Shown here one piece after another: positions 32,225 to 42,560 of a DNA stretch of 64,000 nt. Source of the stretch: Arion vulgaris (Eukaryota; Mollusca; Gastropoda; Stylommatophora; Arionidae); contig CM036774.1 in the NCBI GenBank assembly GCA_020796225.1, positions 27,990,791 to 28,054,790 of the forward strand. Direction: 5' to 3'. Made by a program: the position numbers and the translations under genes. The stretch's first letter is position 1. Each line of letters begins with the position of its first letter. The notes under the pieces are model-generated. The model saw only the letters and a program-made list of their open reading frames with translations, was not told the DNA's origin and ran no database searches.

Positions 32225-32430
32225 AAACGTGATGTCCAGTTATCAGAGGACTATCATCAGAGCTCTTCAGATAAATTCACATGTGCACCGATCCCTGTCT
32301 CAACAAATCCAGCAGCCTCCAGCGACCCAACATACCAGTTCGATGTTGATTAATTAATTTGCATATTTAGAATGCCGTTCTTTTCGGGCTGTACCAATGT
32401 CGACTTCTAGATAACTAGGCCAGACAACTG
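32225..32430. repeat. dispersed repeat (copy A)
   Basis: Shares order and words with 42362-42560 (the duplicate) and with the independent 44824-45010: GTTATCAxxxGACTATCATC, CAGTTCGATGTTGATTAATT, TTTGCATATTT and GGGCTGTACCA. An interspersed element, possibly a SINE or LINE 3' end. No coding. Confidence 0.7.
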
Positions 32431-32796
32431 ACTGGGGAATCCTGAACTAGATCAGAGAAGGGCTGAAAAGTATAGATGTTTGATATAAAAACATGTGTTT
32501 TTTGCAATTTTACTCAATTCTGTGAGTCTATGGTTATTTATTGGTAAAAAATATTCATAATATTGATATTCCTTATTGTTAAACTTAAATTGTTGGATAA
32601 TATGACTTGAGTTAGCATTTTGTGTTGATTTAAAAAGAATTCGTCTATATACAACAATACTGGAATGCGAGGTCACGTGGTGTAGTTGTGATCTGATTTC
32701 CTATAATTCTTACCTGAGTCTGAAGGCCTATAAATGTATAGTTGGCTCTGGTTTAGCTGTCAAGTGTTCTTCTATCTTCTCAAGATGAACACTGGG
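32431..32796. other. unique AT-rich DNA ending copy A
   Basis: No gene supported. The minus frame of about 74 codons has no recognisable feature. Confidence 0.35.
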
Positions 32797-32965
32797 CCTA
32801 CGTTAGAGAGATCAGCAACAACTGCCAGGTGCAGAGTAGAATTCGAGTAGACAATTTGCGTAAAAGCTTACAGTTCACATGCGATTTCTGTTGTCAGAGT
32901 AGGAACTAACATCAATAGACTGTTCTGTGTATAGTCGCTTCCACGATTTAGTCAATCAAGTCCAA

Positions 32966-33192
32966 AGAAATATCGGTAAAATGTGCACACTTTTCCTGTA
33001 CATAAATATTGGTACAATGTGCACACTTTGTCGGTACAGAAATATCGGTACAATGTGCACACTTTGTCAGTACATAAATATCGGTACAATGTGCACACTT
33101 TGTCGGTACATAAATATCGGTACAATGTGCACACTTTGTCGGTACAGAAATAGAGGTAAAATGTGCACACTTTGTCGGTACAGAAATATCTT
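32966..33192. repeat. 36-bp minisatellite (copy B)
   Basis: Counterpart of 27846-28085, with about six copies and altered variants. Confidence 0.9.
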
Positions 33193-33251
33193 GCACTTTG
33201 GAGTTCTCTGGGGATTAAAACACGTTAGACGGACAATGATATCCTTGAGAA

Positions 33252-33478
33252 AATGTTATGTTGTACACAAACTAAAGTTATGTTGTACACAAACTAATGT
33301 TATGTTGTACACAAACTAAAGTTATGTTGTACACAAACTAATGTTATGTTGTACACAAACTAAAGTTATGTTGTACACAAACTAAAGTTATGTTGTACAC
33401 AAACTAATGTTATGTTGTACACAAACTAAAGTTACGTTGTACACAAACTAATGTTACGTTGTACACAAACTAATGCTT
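33252..33478. repeat. 22-bp minisatellite (copy B)
   Basis: About ten copies of GTTATGTTGTACACAAACTA, twice the number in copy A. Confidence 0.9.
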
Positions 33479-33567
33479 AGAATAAGGTTACGGTTTGTCT
33501 CTGGATGACAAGTGAGTAAATACATTTATAGAAGAAGACACATCAGTCGGTTTGTATCATGCAGTAT

Positions 33568-33695
33568 AATTGCAACATTATAATTGCAACGTTATAACTG
33601 CAACAATATAATTGCAACATTATAATTGCAACAATATAATTGCAACATTATAATTGCAACATTATAATTGCAACATTATAATTGCAACATTGAGA
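33568..33695. repeat. TATAATTGCAACAT repeat (copy B)
   Basis: About nine copies of a 14-15-bp unit ATAATTGCAACATT. Copy A has about four at 28340-28410. Confidence 0.85.
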
Positions 33696-33844
33696 AAGAA
33701 CGTCAAACGGTCATCAGACAATTCCAAAAATAGTTTGGGTCCTCTAGGCGCGTATGAGACTGGTTTCTAAATAAAAAGTTTGATTTCTTTAACTGACATC
33801 ATGATACATTGCAACTAAGCTGATGTGGTACAATAAAGGGAGGT

Positions 33845-33937
33845 TCCAGTCTGTGAAGTCTTACCATTAGACTACATCTGTACAATCTCCAGTCTGTGAA
33901 GTCTTACCATTAGACTACATCTGTACAATCTCCAGTT
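33845..33937. repeat. 43-bp minisatellite (copy B)
   Basis: Two copies of the monomer that occurs four times at 28572-28747. Confidence 0.9.
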
Positions 33938-33940
33938 TCA

Positions 33941-34196
<256 letters not shown>

Positions 34197-34819
34197 TGAA
34201 GTAGTGTAGGGGTTTCGTTGGGGTACCTCATGATAGTACGGATAGGGTACGTCTTGGTAGTGCGGGCGGGGTACCTTTTGTTGAGGAGCCTAAGAGCTGA
34301 GAGTGGTGGTTAGTTCAGCAGTGACACTGGTCTTTCAATGGTATGGCGTTCTATACCGTGGATACATTAGAGCTTGTAGTCTGGTTTCCGTGGTCTGAGG
34401 CTGATTACATGTTGCTATCATATTGTAACTAAAGACCAGTCCATTCTGTTTAACACACAATGACTGCACTCTACAACGTTAAATGTTGACAAACTAGTCA
34501 TGAACTAACGGATGTAGTAATTTAGTGGTAATTTAATGTAGGATTTAATACATGAGAGTTGAATACAAGGATTGCATCACCTGACCGAGTAGCTTTTGGG
34601 TACAAGAAGCAACAGTGACATTGTTCAACTTAGGCGGCCATCTTGTCTCTCCTATCTTTTGTCTCTAACCTACGTCAATGTCTCGTATTATCGTTGCTAT
34701 CTGCTTATAATGAGCAGATGCAAATTTGGTGCGCAAACTCTACAGTCAACTATATCTACCAACCTATCTATCTAAACTACCTGTCTGGCCTGTAAGCTGC
34801 CACCTGGGGAACTATGACA
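34197..34819 (-). repeat. 3' LTR
   Basis: 623 bp. In the element's own orientation it starts TGTCATAGTTCCCC and ends CTACACTACTTCA. A TATA-like CATTATAAGC sits near 34705 in that orientation. Matches 38569-39188 except for a few small indels, including GAGCTTGTAG versus GAGCTTGGTAG and a variant block near 34728. Confidence 0.9.
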
Positions 34820-34830
34820 CCCCCCTGGAG
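34820..34830 (-). other. polypurine tract
   Basis: In the element's orientation CTCCAGGGGGG directly precedes the 3' LTR. This is where plus-strand DNA synthesis would be primed. Confidence 0.8.
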
Positions 34831-34833
34831 ACC

Positions 34834-34854
34834 TCGCCGTCGCCCCGACGGCGA
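34834..34854. other. 9-bp-arm GC hairpin beside the polypurine tract
   Basis: TCGCCGTCG, a CCC loop and CGACGGCGA form a perfect 9-bp inverted repeat four bases inside the tract. Confidence 0.7.
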
Positions 34855-35551
34855 AATTCCAAACTTCGTAGTTAAATGCTCCAAGCAGTGTTAGAGTTGA
34901 TTAATGTGAGGTGGTTGTACTTCAACATCCTGTCCTCACATGTCGTGGTATGAGCAGGGGTTATCTCACAGTACTTGTCATGTCTCTATGTCATTCATGA
35001 TTTTTGGAGTCCTGTCCAGCTATCTGAAAAGAACTAACTAAAAAAAACAAGTTATACTGAACATGGCAGAGAAAAACATATATATAATGTCTAAATATCA
35101 ACATTATATGACCTCCATGAGGCATTTAACATCCACCCCACAACCCCAAAGGAATAAATTGATATCCAAATACATTAAATCTCATCCATTTAACAAAATG
35201 TAGCCTCAATGAGATTTAAAAAAAATTCACAATACTCTCAAGTGGAATCAAACAATATCCAATATTTCTCAAATTTGGTTCAATAATATAACGTCAATGA
35301 GGTATTCATTATCCACCCCAAAATCCCAAACAGATTCAACCAATATCTAATATTCGAATCCCATGTACATAATCACCATGAATGGAACATTACTAGCCAT
35401 CCAAAAACCCACAAGGAACCAATCGAATTCCCAAATGATTTACCTATCTGGCTTAACATCAGATATCTCAATAAATGAGGGAGCACAATGCGTCCTTCAT
35501 AGTCCAAGGACCCGACCAAAAACTCAATTATTTCCTTTATTTGGTTTAACA
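34855..35551. other. 3' untranslated interior of the LTR element
   Basis: Non-coding AT-rich DNA with three degenerate copies of a unit of about 110-180 bp. Each pairs an AATGAGG or CATGAGG word with ATCCACCCCAxAA and CCAATATCTAAT-like words (near 35110, 35295 and 35345). Confidence 0.5.
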
Positions 35552-37054
35552 TTAATCTCGGTTAACATTAATGAGGAAAACTCGGTTTCCTGAGGAATTG
35601 TACAAATCGCCCAAATCATGGTTGTCCTCGTCATGATCGAACGCCTTCCCCACAGAACCATCCCTGGGTGCCACATCAGTGGTATCCCGTGTACCATCTC
35701 CCCTACGTCCACCCCGAAGTATTTTGTCAAGGATAATGAAAACCCCAAACATTAAATAGAGAGGGCGAGGAATATGCCCTCGCTCATAAATTGAAGGAAT
35801 CAACCCTTGCAATTCATGCTGATGTGACCATAGGGCACCAGCACCAAAAAATAGCATAAATAACGCCATCACCACTATAGTATTCCATTTCACAGACCTG
35901 ACCGTGGAATCCACACGATACACACAATCCTTGCCATGAAACAACGCATTGTTCCCCCAACCAACAAAATGTTGGTCAAATTGCACACGCTTTTGCGCAT
36001 CGAAATCAATTATCACTGGCTCGGTATGCGTCCCGAGTTGCAAATTACATAGTGCGTCGCAATTAGTATTTCGCTCATAATCTGAGCTCAAAGATTTATT
36101 ATCAGACCCATGCATTCTTAAACTTATAGGTAGTGAATTACATTTATTTTTACTACTCCCATTACCATTGCCTACTGGGAGGCAATTTCTTTTAGCATGC
36201 CCACAGTCACACTCGCCGGATTCCGGAGTATTTACTTCTTCTTGGTTGCGCTCAATCTTAGTGACTTCACTGACTTGTGTTGTCGTTAACGTGTCCCCAA
36301 AATGAGACACTGTTAATTTATTCGACTGTTGATCTGGAAACTGTTCCTGTTTTAAACTGTGTTTCTTTGTATCTCCTCCCAGGATGGACCTAGGCCACCT
36401 CGCTTTTCGCCTTACTCTACCATACTGGTTGCATTGGCCAGCACAATTGCGCTTTAAATTACAGTCCTTACTATCCCATACGTGTTTATAATTTTTCGCA
36501 ATAACACGTACCGTTTTGTCATGTCCCTGCTGATTCACTTTCGCTTGAACCTTGTTGACTCTCCTAAACCCTGTTTTAATAAACTTGGAACTCGCACGAG
36601 TTGCTTTCGTGCTCGTAGACTCTACTCTTTGTAGTCCATGAGGTGGAAATAGGTGATTTCCCTTTACATAACGTAAACACCTTATTGGATGCGCGCTGTC
36701 GGGGTGGGAGGACGTAGATTGACTATCTTGTACCACCTTTAGGTCCTCACCCGAACTACTAACGACTGATTTCTTCATGTCACCATCCTCCGTACCGTGG
36801 TCCTCATCCTTAGTCACACAAGGATTATCTTGTCCTTTATCCCGCACATCACTCGCCTCACGAACGAATGGCTCATTCATCCTATGGTTTTGGTGTTCTT
36901 CGGACCGGCTTTCCGCTGAACGAGGATTGTTGTGCAGGAAATTTTGTTCCTCGCGCAACTCACGACGGTTCAAGTCAGACCTCATAACCTGGATTGTCAT
37001 GACACTCGGTCTCTGGCATACAGGAACGGACCTGAAGAAAACCTGGATCCTCAC
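35552..37054 (-). CDS. 500-residue protein of the LTR element, two predicted membrane segments
   Basis: A long non-repetitive frame in the position where pol or env would lie. Residues 1-380 are hydrophilic, rich in Ser, Asn, Arg and Lys, with a Cys cluster near the middle (CAGQCNQYGRVRRK) and another (CDCGHAKRNC). Neither fits a CX2CX4HX4C knuckle exactly. Two hydrophobic stretches follow: about 391-409 (TIVVMALFMLFFGAGALW) and about 430-445 (PLYLMFGVFIILDKIL). The tail of about 55 residues is acidic. No signal peptide, protease, RT or integrase motif is visible. QYGRVRRK recalls the extreme C-terminus of some Ty3-type Pol proteins, so an internal deletion of pol is possible. It may be an env-like or accessory protein; function unknown. 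The Met at 37054 is simply the first ATG. The frame is open against a background of frequent stops, which suggests selection or youth. Confidence 0.65.
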   Translation of the reverse strand: MRIQVFFRSVPVCQRPSVMTIQVMRSDLNRRELREEQNFLHNNPRSAESRSEEHQNHRMNEPFVREASDVRDKGQDNPCVTKDEDHGTEDGDMKKSVVSSSGEDLKVVQDSQSTSSHPDSAHPIRCLRYVKGNHLFPPHGLQRVESTSTKATRASSKFIKTGFRRVNKVQAKVNQQGHDKTVRVIAKNYKHVWDSKDCNLKRNCAGQCNQYGRVRRKARWPRSILGGDTKKHSLKQEQFPDQQSNKLTVSHFGDTLTTTQVSEVTKIERNQEEVNTPESGECDCGHAKRNCLPVGNGNGSSKNKCNSLPISLRMHGSDNKSLSSDYERNTNCDALCNLQLGTHTEPVIIDFDAQKRVQFDQHFVGWGNNALFHGKDCVYRVDSTVRSVKWNTIVVMALFMLFFGAGALWSHQHELQGLIPSIYERGHIPRPLYLMFGVFIILDKILRGGRRGDGTRDTTDVAPRDGSVGKAFDHDEDNHDLGDLYNSSGNRVFLINVNRD

Positions 37055-37505
37055 TCATTTCACCAAACGTGGATTCATACGTATCAATTTGCCTCTCTTT
37101 GTACCCGGAAACTGACACACAGGGACCAAACGGAGGGAGAATCCGCCCATCATTCGACCCATGACCGACCATACTAACGGGGGTCTGATCCTCAGGTGCC
37201 ATGACACTGGGAATCCTGGATCGTGCACGCTGTCTTGGGGATGGTCGTGAAAGGAAATAACCATAATTACCCCTACTTTCCTCTGCTATTACGCCTCGCG
37301 TAACCCTGCAGGCGATTCTGCAGACGAAAACCATTCCGATCCGACTGAGGTGTGGAGGTGAAGGTTCTGGCAGGGATATGGCAGCGTGGCCCAGAGTGGC
37401 GTTCTGCCATCTTAGATTCCAGGGCGTCCATGCGACGGTGCAACCCATAAATCGCACTGGGGTATGATGCGGGGATGGGATTCCGTTCCCAGCGTAACGC
37501 AGCAT
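36975..37505 (-). CDS. overlapping frame between gag and the 500-residue frame
   Basis: A 176-codon frame bridges the end of gag (37273) and the start of the 500-residue frame (37054), in the third reading frame. The part beyond gag includes RPSPRQRARSRIPS and CVSVSGYKERQIDTYE. Gag and this frame could be joined by ribosomal frameshifting, as in many LTR elements, or the switches may reflect indels. The portion overlapping gag is likely a shadow. Confidence 0.4.
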   Translation of the reverse strand: MLRYAGNGIPSPHHTPVRFMGCTVAWTPWNLRWQNATLGHAAISLPEPSPPHLSRIGMVFVCRIACRVTRGVIAEESRGNYGYFLSRPSPRQRARSRIPSVMAPEDQTPVSMVGHGSNDGRILPPFGPCVSVSGYKERQIDTYESTFGEMSEDPGFLQVRSCMPETECHDNPGYEV

Positions 37506-38181
37506 CTCTGGCTTCCAGAAATGATGTAGAGGGGTTCTGGAAGATACGCTCGGCGATCATCTTAGAGCATAATTTATCGTTTAAGTTCTTGATAAAATGG
37601 TCGCGTAAAATTGGTTGCTCCATGAGCATGAGACCTTCATTACTTTGCGCCGCAGTAATCGCGGAATGCAGGTCGGCTAATCTATGCGAGTAGTCGCGAC
37701 AAGATTCACCATCTCTCTGAGTCGTCCTGTAAAAAGTGGACAGGAGCTCGTGGGCGGGGCGGTTATCCCCATATACTTTAACCAGGCTACTCAGGAGCCT
37801 GTCTGGATTATTATCCACTAACATCTGAATACGTAGCTCGCTTCTGATTGAAGCAGAAATATTATCAAAGAGACAGTCCAATTTTTCTTCTCCATCCAGT
37901 CTGTAGTATCGCCAATAGGCCCGTACTTCTCTGGCGAACTCCTCTGCGGTCGGTCCATTCTTGTCACCGAAAGTTCGTAACTTCTTGTCAGGTGGTCTAA
38001 TGGCTGGTCTGGGAGGGTTAGACTGGGAATCAGGTTGGTCATTTCCTGCTATTGGGCCCACTAAATTCCTGAACCCTGAGAACTGAGGTTGTGGATCCAC
38101 TACCGGTATATCATGAACTATGGGTCCTTGCATCGTCGTTACTTCGATGGACCCATGCGCTCTCGTGCCTTTATACGCCAT
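37273..38181 (-). CDS. gag: Gag capsid protein of the LTR element
   Basis: 302 residues from the first ATG after the primer site. A Pro-rich N-terminus (about 50-66) leads into a capsid-like core (about 68-232). Signatures include YGDNRPAHELLSTFY, QRDGESCRDYSHRL, LRDHFIKNL and FLEARDAALRWE. That arrangement is shared by Ty3/Gypsy-type Gag and gag-derived host proteins of the PNMA/retroelement capsid group. A short helical YGLHRRMDALESKMAERH (about 245-262) follows. No CCHC zinc knuckle is present, so the nucleocapsid function is missing or supplied by the basic C-terminus. The protein would assemble the cytoplasmic particle in which the element is copied. The frame is intact. Confidence 0.85.
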   Translation of the reverse strand: MAYKGTRAHGSIEVTTMQGPIVHDIPVVDPQPQFSGFRNLVGPIAGNDQPDSQSNPPRPAIRPPDKKLRTFGDKNGPTAEEFAREVRAYWRYYRLDGEEKLDCLFDNISASIRSELRIQMLVDNNPDRLLSSLVKVYGDNRPAHELLSTFYRTTQRDGESCRDYSHRLADLHSAITAAQSNEGLMLMEQPILRDHFIKNLNDKLCSKMIAERIFQNPSTSFLEARDAALRWERNPIPASYPSAIYGLHRRMDALESKMAERHSGPRCHIPARTFTSTPQSDRNGFRLQNRLQGYARRNSRGK

Positions 38182-38555
38182 ATGCTAAGTAAAAGGAAAG
38201 AAACAGTGCAATTTGATAATTAATAAAATAGTTAAATCAGCAATACACAAATAGCTACTGGTATATAATTAATCGATGTCCTTGGAACATTCAAACACAT
38301 TTAAAGTAGAAGCCAAACAAATCGTTCAAAATGTTAATGTTAGTAATATATTAACTGCACATATGAAGAGTTGTCAGTTGGTCGTTGTGAAAAATGTTCG
38401 ATGGTCAGTTCCGACAAAGATACTAAATTTTACTAATCCAAAAAGTGTCAAACAAAACCACTTGATGGTAACTCAGAACTTTTGCGCTGTTGAATGAAGA
38501 CAATGTAATGGCTCTGCCTGGGCACCTGGTCCTCGAAGTGGGCAAGATCTTTTAT
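38182..38555 (-). other. 5' leader of the LTR element
   Basis: About 375 bp between primer site and gag start, where a packaging signal would normally lie. No long frame. Confidence 0.5.
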
Positions 38556-38567
38556 CTTCTGACACCA
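38556..38567 (-). other. primer binding site, tRNA-Leu type
   Basis: In the element's orientation TGGTGTCAGAAG lies one base after the 5' LTR. It complements the conserved 3' end of animal tRNA-Leu (CUUCUGACACCA). The match stops after 12 bases. Confidence 0.85.
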
Positions 38568-38568
38568 T

Positions 38569-39188
38569 TGAAGTAGTGTAGGGGTTTCGTTGGGGTACCT
38601 CATGATAGTACGGATAGGGTACGTCTTGGTAGTGCGGGCGGGGTACCTTTTGTTGAGGAGCCTAAGAGCTGAGAGTGGTGGTTAGTTCAGCAGTGACACT
38701 GGTCTTTCAATGGTATGGCGTTCTATACCGTGGATACATTAGAGCTTGGTAGTCTGGTTTCCGTGGTCTGAGGCTGATTACATGTTGCTATCATATTGTA
38801 ACTAAAGACCAGTCCATTCTGTTTAACACACAATGACTGCACTCTACAACGTTAAATGTTGACAAACTAGTCATGAACTAACGGATGTAGTAATTTAGTG
38901 GTAATTTAATGTAGGATTTAATACATGAGAGTTGAATACAAGGATTGCATCACCTGACCGAGTAGCTTTTGGGTACAAGAAGCAACAGTGACATTGTTCA
39001 ACTTAGGCGGCCATCTTGTCTCTCCTATCTTTTGTCTCTAACCTACGTCAATGTCTCGTATTATCGTTGCTATCTGCTTATAATGAGCAGATGCAAATTT
39101 GTCGCAAACTCTAAGTCAACTATATCTACCAACCTATCTATCTAAACTACCTGTCTGGCCTGTAAGCTGCCACCTGGGAACTATGACA
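38569..39188 (-). repeat. 5' LTR
   Basis: 620 bp, TG...CA, matching the left LTR. It would carry the promoter driving gag. It directly abuts GATA repeats at 39189. Confidence 0.9.
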
Positions 39189-39482
<294 letters not shown>

Positions 39483-39597
39483 TAGCAGCAACCTACATGT
39501 TGACATTTCATGTAGGCCTTGCCAGCTCATGCGCTTGGTTTTGGTTTTAAAGCTAAAATTTTTACAGGTCGTGTAGCTAATCCCACGCCCTGCCATT

Positions 39598-40178
39598 AAT
39601 ACACGTTAGTACACATTAGTACACATGAGTACACATTAGTACACATGAGTACACATTAGTACACATGAGTACACATTAGTACACATTAGTACACATGAGT
39701 ACACTGAGTACACTGAGTAGACATGAGTACACATAAGTACACATGAGTAGACATGAGTACACATAAGTACACATTAGTACACATGAGTAGACATAAGTAC
39801 ACATGAGTAGACATAAGTACACATGAGTACACATAAGTACACATTAGTACACATGAGTAGACATAAGTACACATGAGTAGACATAAGTACACATGAGTAC
39901 ACATTAGTACACATTAGTACACATTAGTACACATAAGTACACATGAGTACACATTAGTACACATTAGTACACATTAGTACACATTAGTACACACTAGTAC
40001 ACATGAGTAGACATGAGTACACATTAGTAGACATGAGTACACATTAGTACACATTAGTACACATTAGTACACACTAGTACACATGAGTAGACATGAGTAC
40101 ACATTAGTAGACATGAGTACACATTAGTACACATTAGTACACATTAGTACACACTAGTACACATGAGTACACATGAAT
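39598..40178. repeat. 10-bp minisatellite (copy B)
   Basis: About 57 copies of ACACATTAGT and ACACATGAGT variants, longer than in copy A. A 70-bp higher-order unit repeats near 39990-40160. Confidence 0.95.
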
Positions 40179-40299
40179 GGTTTTAGTGTAAAAACAAAGA
40201 GAAAGAAAGAGAGATATAAATTTTGTTTATCAACACCAGTTTTTGGTAGCCATTCAGAAATCACATGCTAGCAATCGTAATTATTGTGTTTGTAGTCAG

Positions 40300-40830
40300 T
40301 CATGACTCTCATGCTAGCAATCGTTATTGTTCCATTCAATGGAACTTACCATTTGGGAGCTCAGATGTCCAGGTCACAGTCATCCGATCATGTTCCTCTG
40401 ATGATCGAAGTCAATGTTCTCTAGAGAATCGTTTTATTTCGTTATATGGTACCTTGCGACTTCATGAACTCAACACACTACATTCTATTCCCCTTAGTAC
40501 TTTCTCTTCTCATACTCCATATTCTATATGTGTATATGTTAAGTGCATATAAGTTATATATATTTGATTTTTGATTGTTTCTCTTCTTTTTCCACTTCTA
40601 GTTTTTTTGCATTATTTTGTTATTTGTTTTTAGTCACAGATTTTCATTTTAGGACACCATTATGATGTTTCTGTCGTAGTCTATATGTAGTGTACTGTGA
40701 AATAATTCGTCGCTTCTGTTGTTTCGTGTGCTTGATAAAGGCTTTTTGGTCGAAACGTTGCTGTGTATTGTTATTGTTTTGTAAAACTACAGTACTTTTG
40801 TTATTGCGTGTTTCGCTATTGTTGTGTATT
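40300..40830 (+). pseudogene. Penelope-like GIY-YIG tail fragment (copy B)
   Basis: Counterpart of 29905-30440. It reads SSDVQVTVIRSCSSDDRSQ and SLENRFISLYGTLRLHELN, closer to the 5.0-kb copy in the GTLR segment. The TTGATAA/GAAACG motif is at 40731-40759. Confidence 0.75.
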
Positions 40831-40914
40831 CACCATTTTGATTTTAGTTTATACTTCCACGAACGTGATTACGTTCTGCAGAAACTAATATTCTCTCAAT
40901 AAATGTTGACTCAA

Positions 40915-41080
40915 TGTTTCTGTGTGCTCCTTCATGAACTCTGTGTGCTCCTTCATGAACTCTGAACTCTGTGTGCTCCTTCATGAACTCTGAACTCTGT
41001 GTGCTCCTTCATGAACTCTGAACTCTGTGTGCTCCTTCATGAACTCTGAACTCTGTGTGCTCCTTCATGAACTCTGAACA
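40915..41080. repeat. 28-bp minisatellite (copy B)
   Basis: About six copies of TGTGCTCCTTCATGAACTCT plus GAACTCTG. Confidence 0.9.
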
Positions 41081-41273
41081 ATCTCATGTTGTAAGACCCT
41101 CCAAAAAAACTGCAGAATTTGGAAATCTGTCTTCGCTTGAAAACTGTCAGAGCCAGAATGAGGAAGCAGACGACGTATAGAATTATAAGAACAAGATAAT
41201 CAGCTGACGTTACAGCATTAGCTAATGTCATCTTGGTTGTCATTTGATTGTGTTTGCTTTCTGGAATCATTTA
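41079..41273 (-). CDS. candidate first coding exon of a membrane protein, copy B
   Basis: Same structure as 30716-30910: acceptor CTGTTTCAG, ATG at 41268-41270, one membrane helix, a basic loop and FFGGSYNM. One substitution relative to copy A (Leu for Val in the segment before the helix). Both copies keep the frame open, which fits coding function but also fits a recent duplication. Confidence 0.35.
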
Positions 41274-41744
41274 CTGAAACAGTTACACATTATTATTATG
41301 GTAACAATCTGATGTTTATGTATTTATTGCTGTTAGCAACTAGTCCTTTACAATGACAGCAACTGATGTGTCAATATTTAATGATTTAACTATGTACATT
41401 ATGTTGTTGTAGACGTCTGGGGCTTAGCGGTAGTGAACTCGATCACAACCCAAGAGTATCTGGTTCAAACACCGTGGAGGGCAATTTGGAAGAAAATTTG
41501 TTCCCTTGATTTTTGTGAACGGTAAAAATAGACCTCACCGTTCAGAAAGCAATGTCACACTACTGAACGTATAAGGGTAGCCTAGAACATCAACGACTCG
41601 TTTACTATGGTCATGTATGATCATAACGTCATGTAAAGGATATGCCACGACTTGTCATGTGTAACATACTTTCTGTTGTCAAACAGCTAGTGAAGGTACA
41701 ATTGATATTAATTTGCAATGTGAACCAATTACTGCACAAGATTA
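41274..41744. other. unique DNA, copy B equivalent of 30911-31382
   Basis: No gene seen; near-identical to copy A. Confidence 0.35.
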
Positions 41745-42195
41745 CTAGTTACTTTATCTGGAATCTTGGACTAGTCAGCCACGTGTTACTTTATCTGGAA
41801 TCTTGGACTAGTCAGCCACGAGTTACTTTATCTGATAATCTTGGACTAGTCAGTCACGAGTTACTTTATCTGATAATCTTGGACTAGTCAGTCACGAGTT
41901 ACTTTATCTGGTAATCTTGGACTAGTCAGCCACGAGTTACTTTATCTGGAATCTTGGACTAGTCAGCCACGAGTTACTTTATCTGGAATCTTGGACTAGT
42001 CAGCCACGAGTTACTTTATCTGGAATCTTGGACTAGTCAGCCACGAATTACTTTATCTTGTAATTTTGGACTAGTCAGCCACGAGTTACTTTATCTTGTA
42101 ATCTTGGACTAGTCAGCCACGAGTTACTTTATCTTGTAATCTTGGACTAGTCAGCCACGAGTTACTTTATCTTGTAATCTTGGACTAGTCATTTG
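41745..42195. repeat. 37-38-bp minisatellite (copy B)
   Basis: About 12 copies of the TTGGACTAGTCAGCCACGAG monomer. Confidence 0.95.
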
Positions 42196-42361
42196 ATGGA
42201 AACCTGTAATAATTGAAAACAAGAAATAAAAACATTGTCAACGACCAAATATCGCACACAAATCGTCTTAGTTCTAACATAATCTCTTCTAACAACCTGT
42301 CTCCATCTCAGATGATTGTCATTTAAAACATGTATTTTTGTCAGATAATATTAATACAAAA

Positions 42362-42560
42362 CGTGATGTCCAGTTATCAGAGGACTATCATCAGAGCTCT
42401 TCAGATAAATTCACATGTGCACCGATCCCTGTCTCAACAAATCCAGCAGCTTCCAGCGACCCAACATACCAGTTCGATGTTGATTAATTAATTTGCATAT
42501 TTAGAATGCCGTTCTTTTCGGGCTGTACCAATGTCGACTTCTAGATAACTAGGCCAGACA
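42362..42560. repeat. dispersed repeat (copy B)
   Basis: Counterpart of 32225-32430 with a few substitutions. Confidence 0.7.

Larger units (their letters stand above)
34197..39188 (-). mobile_element. LTR retrotransposon without pol, minus orientation
   Basis: A complete-looking 4,992-bp element. Near-identical LTRs of 623 and 620 bp begin TG and end CA. A primer site complementary to the 3' end of tRNA-Leu sits one base inside the 5' LTR (38556-38567), and a polypurine tract lies next to the 3' LTR (34820-34830). The inner 3.75 kb has a gag (38181-37273) and a 500-codon frame (37054-35552), with another frame between them, but no recognisable protease, RT, RNase H or integrase. The flanks are GATA on both sides, consistent with a 4-bp target duplication that cannot be resolved inside a GATA array. 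It must have been mobilised in trans by a pol-bearing Ty3-type relative. The LTRs differ mainly by small indels, so insertion is recent. Confidence 0.9.

Noticed and set aside
35363..35593. 76-codon plus frame inside the LTR element
   Set aside because: Opposite strand to the element's genes and without recognisable features.
34197..39188. Complete endogenous retrovirus
   Set aside because: No RT, RNase H, integrase or protease motif found in any frame, and no signal peptide or classical single anchor on the long protein. Called a non-autonomous LTR element instead.
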